From the NCBI GenBank assembly GCA_025667525.1, contig CM046878.1, positions 76,239,696 through 76,303,695 on the forward strand: a stretch of 64,000 nucleotides of DNA, read 5' to 3'. The first letter of the stretch is position 1; each line of letters opens with the position of its first letter. A program made the position numbers and the translations under genes. Under the pieces are notes generated by a model that was not told the origin of the DNA, did no database searches, and worked only from the letters and a program-made list of their open reading frames with translations. Shown here piece by piece: positions 37,628 through 47,819 of this stretch. This DNA is from Glebionis coronaria (lineage: Eukaryota; Streptophyta; Magnoliopsida; Asterales; Asteraceae).

Positions 37628-37901
37628 GCATTGGTTGCTTATCCACAAGACACCTAATTCAAGCAAATCTTAGAATTCTAGATTAACTAGGGTTAGATTT
37701 ATTCTTTTGGCTTGTTTCCTTTTTCATACATCTGTGTATGATTTTTTTAACATGACTTCACTTGGATCTTAATCTTTGTGTTTTCTTCTCTTTTTATTTT
37801 ATTTTTTGTGACCTATAGCTATCTCTTGTTGGTTGTCTCTTTTGTTCAACTAACCCTTCTATGTAGCTAGTCACCATATCTCGATTCCTCGGTGCCCCAA
37901 G

Positions 37902-38070
37902 CAAGGGGGAGTAAGCACCAAGGGGGAGTCTTTGCAAAGTCCGTCTCTTCAACACCGACTTGTGCAACCTTTTTGCTTCGACAAAGGGGGAGAAATGAAT
38001 AAACTCGTCTTCGAAAATCTTGTTTTTGTGTGATTGAGTTTATGTATTGTCGGAATCAAAAGGGGGAGAT
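37902..38070 (+). other. Multiple polypurine tracts of element B
   Basis: Four aaggggga(g)-type tracts occur, at about 37902, 37920, 37983 and 38059. The last adjoins the 3' LTR and is the probable primer for plus-strand synthesis. Repeated PPTs are a known Sirevirus trait. Confidence 0.8.
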
Positions 38071-39292
38071 TGTTAATGCAATAATGCCTAAAAACGTTAC
38101 TTGCATTTTTCGGTCTCGCTTAGTTTTGATTACGGCAATATGTAAAAACAAGCATTTACGAAAACAACGAAAAACGAATTCTTGAGTTCAAGTATTTTTC
38201 ATTTTACCCATTTTCACGTAAGGTATGAATAAACAAGTATTAACCTTAATCAAGTGATCAAGTGATTTAATCTTTTCTTAAAACTCACTTTTTATTAAGT
38301 GTGACAAGTTTTTTATTAAACTTTCTTTTTAAGAAAATGTTTTATTAAATTAAATATTTGAAAATTTGAAAATGGCATATTATTTTTTGATTTAGAATAT
38401 TCTTTCAGGATATTTTATAATCAGATAAGACCTCCACCACTAAAGGACAAAAAGGGAGCGGAGTCTACTCTGACGGTTCCCTAGTGCCTATGCAGTTCCT
38501 TATCGATAAGGTACCGCCCGCTGAGATAAGGAACCGCGGGCAGATATAGCCGTTGGCCCTTTGTCCTATCAATAGTGGACCATTCTCATATTTTCTCTTC
38601 ACCTCTTTTGCACATATATTTCTAGATTCAAACATACTTCTTAAATCACTCAAATCCTTGATCATTTGATTGATTACTACTTGTTTAGAAGTGAATCTAT
38701 CTCATCCATCCCTTCCTCTCCAAGTGCAAAGAGAAGAACACTATCCTTGTGAAGTGTTGAGTCTACCACCAAAGATCCTTTGAAAATCAAATTTTATGCA
38801 TTTGTTGTTGTGTCATAGTTGTGAAGATCCAAGTAGGTGTGTCTATTTGGAAGTTGTGTATGTACTAAGTATGTTGTGTAGATTGGTCCTAGCTACTATT
38901 AGGGCTCAACTTTTAGCTTAGAGTCGGAAATTGGTTAAGCAACGTGTACGGTTTTCTCCACCATAAAGAGCTTGTTGTGTAGTGAACTCTCGAGTAAGGA
39001 GTACTCGAGGAGTGGAGTAGGAACGAGGAGTGAGCTTCGTTGCCGAACCACTATAAATCCTTGGTGTTTGGTTTGATCTTTCTTTACCCTTAACTCTTTA
39101 CATTCTTTATTCTTTGTGTATATACATTAGTTAGTATTAGTTTAGTTACACTATCTTGTTCATATTGTGCATAAGAAGATTTCACATATTTCCTCAAACC
39201 TAAGTTTTTGAAAAAGGATTTTTTGAAAACCATCTTTAACAAGTAAATATAAGAAACTATTCACCCCCCCCCCCCCCCTTCTAGTTTCTACA
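38071..39292 (+). repeat. 3' LTR of element B
   Basis: 1222 bp, TGTTAATGC to TTTCTACA, aligned throughout with the 5' LTR. The palindrome is imperfect here (gcagttcc ... aaggtaccgc). The C run is 15 long (39264-39278). Confidence 0.92.
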
Positions 39293-39297
39293 GCCTT

Positions 39298-39576
39298 AAA
39301 CTGGGAACATTTTTTACCAGTTAAACTGTTTTGTGATAGCCAAACTGCTATTAAAATAACTGCTAATCCTGTCTTTCATGAGAGAACAAAACATCTTGAG
39401 ATAGATCTTCATTTTGTAAGAGATAAGATTTTGGCTGGTGTGATTAAGACATGTAAAGTTAACACTGCAAATCAGACTGCATATATTCTTACTAAGGGTC
39501 TTGACAAGTTGCAACATGATAAACTTGTTGGTCAGTTGGGTTGTATGATTGTTTCCAGGTTTAGATCAAGGAGGGA
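39298..39576 (+). pseudogene. Element A RNase H tail, separated by element B
   Basis: This carries the copia RNase H C-terminus ([35 protein letters not shown]) and then the polypurine tract aaggaggga. It lies in frame with the part left of B once one copy of the 5 bp duplication is discounted. It is sandwiched between B's 3' LTR and C's 5' LTR. Confidence 0.9.
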
Positions 39577-39586
39577 TGTTGAAATT
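39577..39586 (+). repeat. Stub of element A's 3' LTR
   Basis: Only tgttgaaatt remains before C's LTR starts at 39587. It matches the start of A's 5' LTR. Confidence 0.75.
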
Positions 39587-40808
39587 TGTTAATGCAATAA
39601 TGCCTAAAAACGTTACTTGCATTTTTTGGAATCGCTTAGTTTTGATTACGACAGTATGTAAAAACAAGCATTTACGAAAACAATGAAAAACGAATTCTTG
39701 AGTTCAAGTATTTTTCATTTTACCCATTTTCACTTAAGGTATAAATAAACAAGTACTAACCTTAATCAAGTGATCAAGTGATTTAATCTTTTCTTAAAAC
39801 TCACCTTTTATTAAGTGTGACAAGTTTATAATTAAACTTTCTTTTTAAGAAAATGTTTTATTAAATTAAATATTTGAAATTTTGAAAATGGCATATTCTT
39901 TTTTGATTTGGAATATTCTTTCAGGATATTTTATAATCAGATAAGACCTCCACCACTAAAGAACAAAAATGGAGCGAAGTCTACTCCGGCGGTTTCCTAG
40001 CGCCTAGGCGGTTCCTTATCGATAAGGTACCACCGGCTGAGATAAGGAACCGCGGGCAGATATAGCCGTTGGCCCTTTGTCCTATAAATAGTGGACCTTT
40101 CTCAGATTTTCTCTTCACCTCTTTTGCACATAAATTTCCAGACTCAAACATACTTCTTAAATCACTCAAATCTTTGATCATTTGATTGATTACTACTTGT
40201 TTAGAAGTGAATCTATCTCATCCATCCTTTCCTCTTCAAGTGCAAAGAGAAGAACACTATCATTGTGAAGTGTTGAGTCCACCACCAAAGATCCTTTGAA
40301 GATCAAGTCTTATACATTTGTTGTTGTGTCATAGTTGTGAAGATCCAAGTAGTTGTGTCTATTTGGAAGTTGTGTATGTACTAAGTATAGTTGTGTAGAT
40401 TGGTCCTAGCTACGATTAGGGCTCGAATTTTAGCTTAGAGTCGGAAATTGGTTAAGCGACGTGTACGATTTTCTCCACCATAAGGAGCTTGTTGTATAGT
40501 GAACTCTCGAGTAAGGAGTACTCGAGGAGTGGAGTAGGAACGAGGAATGAGCTTCGTTGCCGAACCACTATAAATCCTTGGTGTTTGGTTTGATCTTTCT
40601 TTACCCTTAACTCTTTACATTCTTTATTCTTTGTGCATATATATTAGTTAGTATTAGTTTAGTTACACTATCATTGTTCATATTGTGCATAAGAAGATTT
40701 CACATATTTCCTTAAGTTTAATTTTTTGAGAAAAAGAATTTTTTTGAAAACCATCATTTAACAAGTAAATATTAGAAACTATTCAACCCCCTACTTCTAG
40801 TTTCTACA
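39587..40808 (+). repeat. 5' LTR of element C
   Basis: 1222 bp, highly similar to both LTRs of B, with the palindrome degraded on its right arm (aaggtaccacc, about 40025). The C run is only five (ccccctacttctag). The PBS that follows (tggtatcggaga) has drifted. Confidence 0.9.
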
Positions 40809-40863
40809 ATTGGTATCGGAGAGGGTTGCTCAAGTATGTTTAAAGTATATTGTATTTTAAAAC

Positions 40864-42913
40864 TTGAATCGATCTATAGATTCCAACAAGTACCTAGAAG
40901 GGCAATCTATGCAAAGACCACCACTTTTTGAACCCGATAGTTTTATTTATTGGAAAAATAGATTTCAGACTTATGTGAAATCAAAAGATTTAGATCTTTG
41001 GCATGTTATTACCAATGGTGATTTTTTGCCTTATCAATTTAATGAAGTTTCTAAAACAAAGGAATTGGTCACTTTTGACAAAGCTAATGACGATACTAAA
41101 AAGACACTTTCGAAAAATAATGAGGCTAAAATGGTGATTTATAATGTTTTACCTAAGAAAGAGTATGAAAGGATATTTATATGTGAAACCGCTAAAGATA
41201 TTTGGAACACTCTTTTAGTATCCCACCAAGGTAATAGCCAAGTCAAAGAAATAAAAATCGATCTTCTTGTCCAACAATATGAACAATTTGTCATCTTAGA
41301 AGATGAAGCTATTGATAGTGCTTTTGCTAGATTTAACACTATTATTACTAGTCTAAAAGCACTTGATGAAGGTTTTTCTAGCAAGAACAATGTTAGGAAG
41401 TTTCTAAGGGCCTTACATCCGAAGTGGAGAGCAAAAGTCACGATGATCGAAGAATCGAAAGATCTCTCAACTTTATCACTTGATAAACTCATAGGCAACT
41501 TGAAGGTTCATGAGATGATAATTTTGAAGGACTCGGAATTGGTGAAAACCAAGAGTGAAAGGAAGTTTCTCGCACTCAAAGCCAAGAAGGCTCAAACGAT
41601 CATGATAGTTCCTCGGATAGTGATGACGAGGAGTATGCATTGGCGGTGAGAGATTTCAAGAGGTTCTTCAAAAGACGAGGTCAACACGTGAGGTAACCCA
41701 ACAATGACAAGAAACCATTCTTAAAGAATAGGTTTGCCAAGAACGAAAAAGGTGATAGGAATTGATTTAGATGTGGTGATCCAAATCATTTCATTAGTGA
41801 GTTTCCAAAGCCTTCACGCGATAAGAATCACACGGCATTCGTTAGCGGTTCTTGGAGCGATAGTGGTGAAGATGTTGATGACAACCCCAAAGAGGATAAA
41901 TGTCTTATGGCTCACACTTCTAAAGAGGTACATTCCGAAACCGAATATTATAGCAATGACAGCTTCACCTTAGATGATATTGAATTAGAAGGCCAATATG
42001 ATAATCTACACAAACTTAGCCTTAAATTCATTGAAAAGAACAAAACCTTAAAATCAACCAAAACTAAGCTTGAAAATGAGATCAATGAACTTAAGGAAAA
42101 ATTAGCCAAGATTGAGAATAATAAAGAAGTTGATTCAGGTTGCGTAAGTTGTGAGAAACTTAGATTAGAGAATGAAGATCTCAAGAGCACCTCCATTAAA
42201 CTGGAAAAGTTCATGAAAAGTACTAGTGCTCTTGATGATATGTTAAACAAATAAATTCATTCTAAGGAAAGACTTGGTGTAGGTTTTAACTCAAATGAAG
42301 CATCAACCAGTGAACCTAAACAAGTTAGATTTTCAGAAAAATTATCCGCTGTACGCGGTCCCAGACTGTATGGGGCAGTTCCTTATCAATATGGAACCAC
42401 CGCCATAGATAAGGAACCGCGGCCAGGAAGCATTTTTCCGAAAATTTTGAACTTTCTGAAAAGTCAAATTTAGGTGAACATCCTAAGCATCTTATTGTTA
42501 ACAAGGTCAAATTACCCATACTTGACGATAATGCCGTTGATAAGTTCTATAAGCCTTTGAGTAAACCTCTAATGGGAAATAGAAGTTTATCAAGACCATA
42601 TTCTACTCCACCAAGAGTACGGAATGAGTCTAGGCCTAGAAGTAGAACGACAACACCTAGAAGAGATAGTCAAAACAATTCACGACCTAGAAGTAAAACT
42701 CCAACACCTAGAAGGAATGACCACAACTCTATACCAATATCAAATACACCTAGGAGAAATAATGAACAACAAAATGGTTATATGAATTATTATCCTCCTC
42801 CCTTTTGTTCCCCATGGGTAACCCCTCCTCCATTCATGCATCCCAACCAAATGCAAGGGATGTTTGGAACTAACAATTTTGGACCCATGAGATATTGGGG
42901 ACCAAATGTTTGA
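40864..42913 (+). pseudogene. Element C gag
   Basis: The UBN2-type gag frame is open to 41649, longer than in B, and then shifts. The CCHC knuckle is destroyed: its first Cys codon reads TGA and its last Cys is replaced (about 41760-41810). The coiled coil is open over 41907-42254. The Arg/Ser/Pro tail ends at a TGA at 42911-42913, at the same site as in B. It retains the internal GGTTCC/GATAAGGAACCGC block at about 42365-42424. Confidence 0.87.
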
Positions 42914-42939
42914 TTATGTATGTTGTTACCTAGATATGC

Positions 42940-43973
42940 TTGGGAATTGATTTGGAGCCCGACGAGTGGATTAAGGATAGTGGTTGTTCTAAACACATGA
43001 CGGGTAATCAAAGTTTGTTCTCGCGCTACAAATCATGTGATGGAGGTAACGTCACATTCGCTAGTAGTCTACGTGGTAATATCATTGGCAAAGGTACGAT
43101 CTCTCTTGACTCCCTGACTATTGAAAATGTTGAGCACGTAGATAATTTAGGGTTTAACCTTTTAAGCATAGGTCAAATTTGTGACAATAAGTGTAAGGTC
43201 ATCTTTTCGGAAAATGATAGTGAAATCGTAAAAGATGGAAAGGTCATTGGAAAAGGTGTTGGAAAGCATGGGCTTTATGTCATAAAGGTCAATAAGAAGT
43301 CAAAAGACAACATATGTCTTGCGACTATAGATGATAGTTCTACTCTTTGGCATAGGAGATTAGGTCACGCTAATATGCGTCTAATTCAATCTTTTGTCTC
43401 TAAGGAGTTGGTAACACACCTCCCCAAGATGAAGTTTGATAGTCACTTTTGTGATGCTTGCAAAGTTGGAAAGCAAGTTCACTCAAGTCACAAAGCCAAG
43501 AATTTGGTTTCAACCTCTCGGTGCTTAGAACTCCTACATATGGATCTCTTTGGACCTTCCGCCATACGGAGTTATGGAGGTAACCTTTATACCCTAGTTA
43601 TAGTTGACGATTACTCTAGATTCACTTGGACTAGATTTTTGGCATCTAAGAATGAAGCTTTCGATCATTTCGAAATCTTTATTCGAAGAATTCAAAATCA
43701 ACTAGGATATCCAATTGTCTCTATTAGGACGGATCATGGGAGGGAATTTGATAATGAAGTGCAAATTTGGTGCCTTTTGTGAAGCTCATGGTATTACCCA
43801 TAACTTCTCGACTCCTCGCACTCCACAATCAAATGGGGTAGTTGAAAGGAAGAATAGAACCATCCAAGAGATGAGTAGGACGATGCTAAACGAGCAATGT
43901 TTGCCTCAAAAGTTTTGGTGCAATGCCGTGGACACATCGACTTATATTCTCAACCGAATTCTTATTCGACCTT
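42940..43973 (+). pseudogene. Element C protease and integrase, cut by element D
   Basis: The protease WIKDSGCSKHMTGN, GAG-pre-integrase (LWHRRLGHANMR) and integrase core (LLHMDLFGP, RTDHGREFDN) are open to 43782. A small indel near 43752 then shifts the frame, and the integrase continues (TPQSNGVVERKN) to 43973. The next residues are found at 63972-64000 on the other side of D. Confidence 0.9.
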
Positions 43974-45787
43974 TGATAACTAAGATTTTCACCTAATTAA
44001 AAATATCGTTGGTCCTGTCTAATCGAATTGATCTAGGCTCTCTATGTGTGACTCTTATTGTTTTTGGTAGAACAAAGCTGTGTCGTTGTAGTGTTTAAAA
44101 TTAAAAGGTGCAAAACAATTAAAGTAAATGGGCTCTTAAAGTAAATATAAGTCTAAATAAAATAAAGGTGCAAGTATTTAAAAACGTGACTGAAATTAAA
44201 GGGCACTAAAGTAAATGACGCAAACTTAAATCTAACTAAGGCAAACTTAAAACGCGACTAAAACTTAAACTAAGGCAAATAAACTTAAAGTGCAATTAAA
44301 ATAAAGGCGGGAAAAATAAAGCTTGAAAATAAAAATCAAAGACAAAAGCTAATAAGAACCTGAATACAGCTCATTCGGAGTAAACCTTCGTTTGGAACAA
44401 TCACTCGTCCGGAATGTCACCTTCGGTTGAAATGATTCTTCTTCGCTTGGAATATTGCCAAAATCCTTGATCCGGAACAAATTGATCTGAATATGTCACT
44501 TATCCAAAACAATCCTTCGTTCGGAACTTTGCTGATTCGGAACTTTTGATTACCCCTTGATTCGGAAGATTCCGAATGAAGCTTCCTTGATTCGGAAGTT
44601 TAAAACTTCCGAATGAACAAACACTGATCCGAAACTAGCCCCTTGATTCGGAAGTTTATTCGGAACTTTTAAGTTCCGAATGATCATTCCTTGGTTCGGA
44701 ACTTTGGAAACTTCCGAATGAATACCCACTGATCCGGAACTTTTGAAGTTCCTAATGAACAGTGCTTGATCCGGAACTTTTGAGTTCCGAATGAAGCTTC
44801 TCTGGTTCGGAACATTGGAAGTTCCGAATGAATGGTTCTTGAGTCGGAAGTTTTCCTTCGTCCGAAACTTTGAATGTTCCGGATGAACAAGCTTGACTCG
44901 GAACTTTTGCTGAGCCTAAGATCTTCCGGATGAACACTTGACTCGGAACTTTGGAAGTTCCGAATGAACAAACTCCCTTTCTTGATTCGGAAGTTTTCAC
45001 ATGGAAAGATCAGAAACACAAACAACTTTCCCGAAGAACAAGGGAATACAGTACAACAGATTTAAACACAAATTAACCAAGATAAACACAAACGATCTAA
45101 TAAAAATAACCACGAATCAACAGTAATCATAAACAAACAATTAAAATCAAGAAATTTAACAACTTTTACCACAATAATCAAAAAACCACTTGGATCAAAA
45201 TAAAAGCATGAACATAAACATAAACACATAAATCAAAGATTAAGAAAGGTAGATAAGAGATTGACAAGATAAAGTAAAGATTGACAATAATTAAATGAAA
45301 ACTTACTTGAAATTAAATGAATTTAAGGTGCAAGACAAGGTATTTAAATTTGACAAGAAAAGTAAATGACAAGGTATTTAAATGGTGGAAGAGCTAATTG
45401 TCACACTTAGCCAACAAGAAATAAACTTAGCTAGTCCTAATCTATATATAGGGGAGGATTAGGAAGCTTCCTCCCCTCTTTCCTTTTCTCTTAATTACAA
45501 GATTAGGTCCTTCCTTATTTAATCTTCATTAATTGCGTCATTAGTCCTTTTCTTCTAATCTTCTTTAAACTTGGACTATAATGACTTGTGGCTTGGGTCT
45601 TTTGAACTCGTCTTTAAATTTTTCAATAAAATAGACTTGAATTCTTCGGCTTTTGATAAACTTCCGTCTTTTGACTTTTTCTTCGATAAATCTTCAGAAT
45701 TGGTCGTGGACTTCCGTTTCTTTTCCATTCTTGATTTCTCGACTTCGTCTTTCATCTTTTTCTTCAATAAAAGTCCGTAAATGCCCG
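43974..45787 (-). repeat. 3' LTR of element D, first part
   Basis: Matches 61988-63805 with about one percent visible difference, then is interrupted by E. A TATA-like sequence at 45443-45450 adjoins a 9 bp inverted repeat. Confidence 0.92.
44380..45000. repeat. Array of short inverted repeats in element D LTR (left copy)
   Basis: Units of about 30-45 bp combine cggaactt-type and aagttccgaatgaa-type halves. Many form hairpins, for example ttcggaagttt paired with aaacttccgaa near 44598-44621. The same array is in the right LTR at about 62400-63015. Confidence 0.85.
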
Positions 45788-46167
45788 TGTTGGCCTCAAA
45801 ATATTGAGTCAAACAAGAATGTTCGGTCATAGGTTTCTATTGTATTATTTATTAGAACGTTGTAATAAGTAGTTATTTAGTCGTGATTCACGGGCTTGGA
45901 TTTAAACTAATTAAAGTCCAAAATACAAGCCCGGCCCAATATATAGTCCATTAAAGCCCGCATGTGGGTGGACTATATATACTACCCTCCTAGCATGTTA
46001 GGAGGGTGGTTGGTCATTTTATTTTCTCTAATCTAATATTCCACAAGTTTCACCAACCATTTTTCTCTCTACTTTCTCTCTCTACTTTCTCTCTCTAGAA
46101 TTCTTCTCATATCTTCCTTTCTTTCATAAATTCGTGTAGTATAACATCACATATATTAGGGACAACA
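45788..46167 (+). repeat. 5' LTR of element E
   Basis: 380 bp, TGTTGGCC to GGACAACA. tatatata at 45974-45981 is followed by an inverted repeat accctccta/taggagggt (45984-45992, 45999-46007) and three tactttctctc-like units. Confidence 0.95.
45974..46007 (+). promoter_or_regulatory. TATA box and adjoining hairpin in LTR E
   Basis: An eight-base TATA box followed within three bases by a 9 bp perfect stem with a 6-base loop. The likely transcription start falls in or just after the stem. Inferred from sequence only. Confidence 0.6.
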
Positions 46168-46169
46168 AT

Positions 46170-46181
46170 TGGTATCAGAGC
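46170..46181 (+). other. Primer binding site of element E
   Basis: tggtatcagagc, matching the initiator tRNA-Met complement, two bases from the LTR. Confidence 0.92.
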
Positions 46182-47819
46182 GAACCGGGGGTGTTTTATG
46201 TTTGTGTTTGCTTATTTTATTGGTGTTCGTGGCTTATAATAGCTTATTTTTAAGTTGTGTGGTCACGTGATAGTTTATCAGTCTCAAAGATGTCATCAAT
46301 ATTGTTTGGTGTCGTTTTTTATCATGTCCAAAATAAAAATATTCATACTGTTCTGCTAGTGGATATTAACAGATTCGAATCCCAAGATTCTGGTATCTTT
46401 AACCTTTTGTTTTTGTCTTCTTTCTGGGTTTTTTTGGAAAATATTTGTTTTTATGATGAGTACCTACCAGATGCATAAAACTTTACCCAGATCCACCTTT
46501 TTAGAGAAACCAAGAAAAAGTCAAAACCCTTTGCGATGACTACTTTCCGATGCTACATTCCGATGGGATACTCAGATTCATTCCGATGGCTTCTTCTTTT
46601 TCGGATTTATTCCGATGGGGTTTCTGTTTCACATTACGATGGTTAGGGCTGTCCTCATTGCGATGGATGGCTTGATCCATCGCAATGGTATTCTAAACCG
46701 TCATGCTGCCAAATTTTTCACAATGACATTGCGATGGAGTGTTTATTGCGATGGTTTTTGTTGAAAGATACAGTTCTATTGCGATGGTTGAATGAAACTT
46801 ATTTCGATGGTAACTCAGAAAAAAAAACATTGCGATAGTTTGTTTGACCAAACCAAAAATACTGGAACCCTTGACTTATCTATACCCGACCTGATGACAA
46901 CCCATCATTACAAAGATCAACCTATAACCCATAAATATGTCTCGATCTCGATCTAATTCTATCTCATAGTCAGATTCATTAATCCATCAACCTCATCTGA
47001 ACTCGAAACAAATTAAAAAAAAATCATGCAATGATATAACATCTCAGATTCGAGTTTCATTTTGATTATCAAAATCTTTTTATAGATTTATGCTCGAGTT
47101 CATCATAGATGACTGTAATGGTTTAAACCATGTCTTTATATTCGAATCTTAACAGATAAAGAACTCAAACAAGAGTGTTTGGTTCCTCTTTGATTCGTTT
47201 ATAGACACAAAACCACAAAACGAATCAACAACCTACCCGAGACCCATCACAGATCTTAGACGAACTCTTTTCTCTTGAGCCTTTGAATGACGATGTAATT
47301 AAACAAAGGTCTTCAACTGTTCGAGTATCATCCGAAAGGAATGATTAAAAGGGCTACGAAGTTGGTTTCTAGATGTTGAGATTCGTATGATAGATGATGA
47401 TTCGTGGGTTGTTACCATAGATCGAATTATTTATCTAACTGTTTAAAATTGATGAATATTATATGAGATTCAGTTGATTGAGTTTGGTGGAATTAATCAG
47501 ATTTGGAGCAAATTTGTTGGTGAGAGGTTTTTGGGACGGAGATATCAAGGGATAAAAAAGAGAGGCGGATAAATTTAAGAAATGTGATTAGGTTTCCTAA
47601 AGATTAGGGTAATATGGGACTTATACCGTGTGTTTTTCATGGATCGGGTATGTTGACAGCTGGCAGATAGGAATTTGGTTATAGTTTGTGATGGGCCTCA
47701 TTGAACTCACCAGATCACTAAATGAATTTTGGGCCTCATATGAGAATTTTTTGGTTGAGCTTTACTGGACCAAATAATGGATTCAGGAGACTAATTTGGA
47801 GCTACGTTGACATTCATTT
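46182..47819 (+). other. Element E 5' region in place of gag
   Basis: There is no gag domain or CCHC knuckle. 46531-46840 carries about a dozen copies of attgcgatgg/attccgatgg. About 46890-47600 looks like host sequence in reverse, with a CT-rich leader-like stretch read on the minus strand. Origin is unknown. Confidence 0.55.
46531..46840 (+). repeat. Interspersed TT(G/C)CGATGG motif cluster
   Basis: Copies lie near 46531, 46545, 46559, 46580, 46609, 46635, 46658, 46733, 46746, 46779, 46801 and 46831, plus an inverted one near 46676. Spacing is irregular (about 13-57 bp), so it is not a simple tandem repeat. Confidence 0.8.

Larger units (their letters stand above)
30168..39292 (+). mobile_element. 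Element B: Sirevirus-like Ty1/copia retrotransposon, complete ends
   Basis: 9125 bp with LTRs at both ends. It is flanked by gactt (30163-30167) and gcctt (39293-39297), a 5 bp duplication with one change. It has a Met-type PBS, a UBN2 gag with CCHC and a long coiled coil, a full pol region, a separate downstream ORF and four polypurine tracts before the 3' LTR. The last features are hallmarks of Sireviruses. The coding region is frameshifted. By eye its LTRs differ by a few percent, so it is older than E. Confidence 0.9.
24930..39586 (+). mobile_element. Element A: Ty1/copia retrotransposon, outermost layer, interrupted by B and C
   Basis: A occupies 24930-30167 and 39298-39586; B sits between, and C cuts the 3' LTR. 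The internal order is LTR, PBS, gag, PR, IN, RT, RNase H, PPT, LTR start. The 5' LTR begins tgttgaaag and the 3' LTR stub begins tgttgaaat directly after the purine tract aaggaggga, confirming the boundaries. A has an in-frame stop and frameshifts, so it is inactive. The rest of the 3' LTR should reappear right of the window. Confidence 0.9.
39587..43973 (+). mobile_element. Element C: Sirevirus-like copia, same family as B, left part
   Basis: C starts with a B-type LTR inside A's 3' LTR and runs to its integrase, where element D is inserted at 43974. It resumes at 63972 with the expected integrase sequence. The left flank aaatt (39582-39586) should be its target duplication. It is independent of B because 294 bp of A separates them. 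Confidence 0.9.

Noticed and set aside
30168..43973. B and C as one element duplicated in tandem by unequal crossing over
   Set aside because: A unique 294 bp piece of element A lies between B's 3' LTR and C's 5' LTR and B has its own target duplication, so two insertions fit better.
44684..45025. Open frames of about 113 and 82 codons on the minus strand
   Set aside because: They lie in the hairpin array of D's LTR and translate into degenerate repeats; the second copy at 62670-63039 has the same origin.
45571..45830. Small frames rich in Lys/Ser or Phe/Asp on both strands of D's LTR, repeated near 63591-63832
   Set aside because: They lie in non-coding LTR sequence; low-complexity composition explains both.
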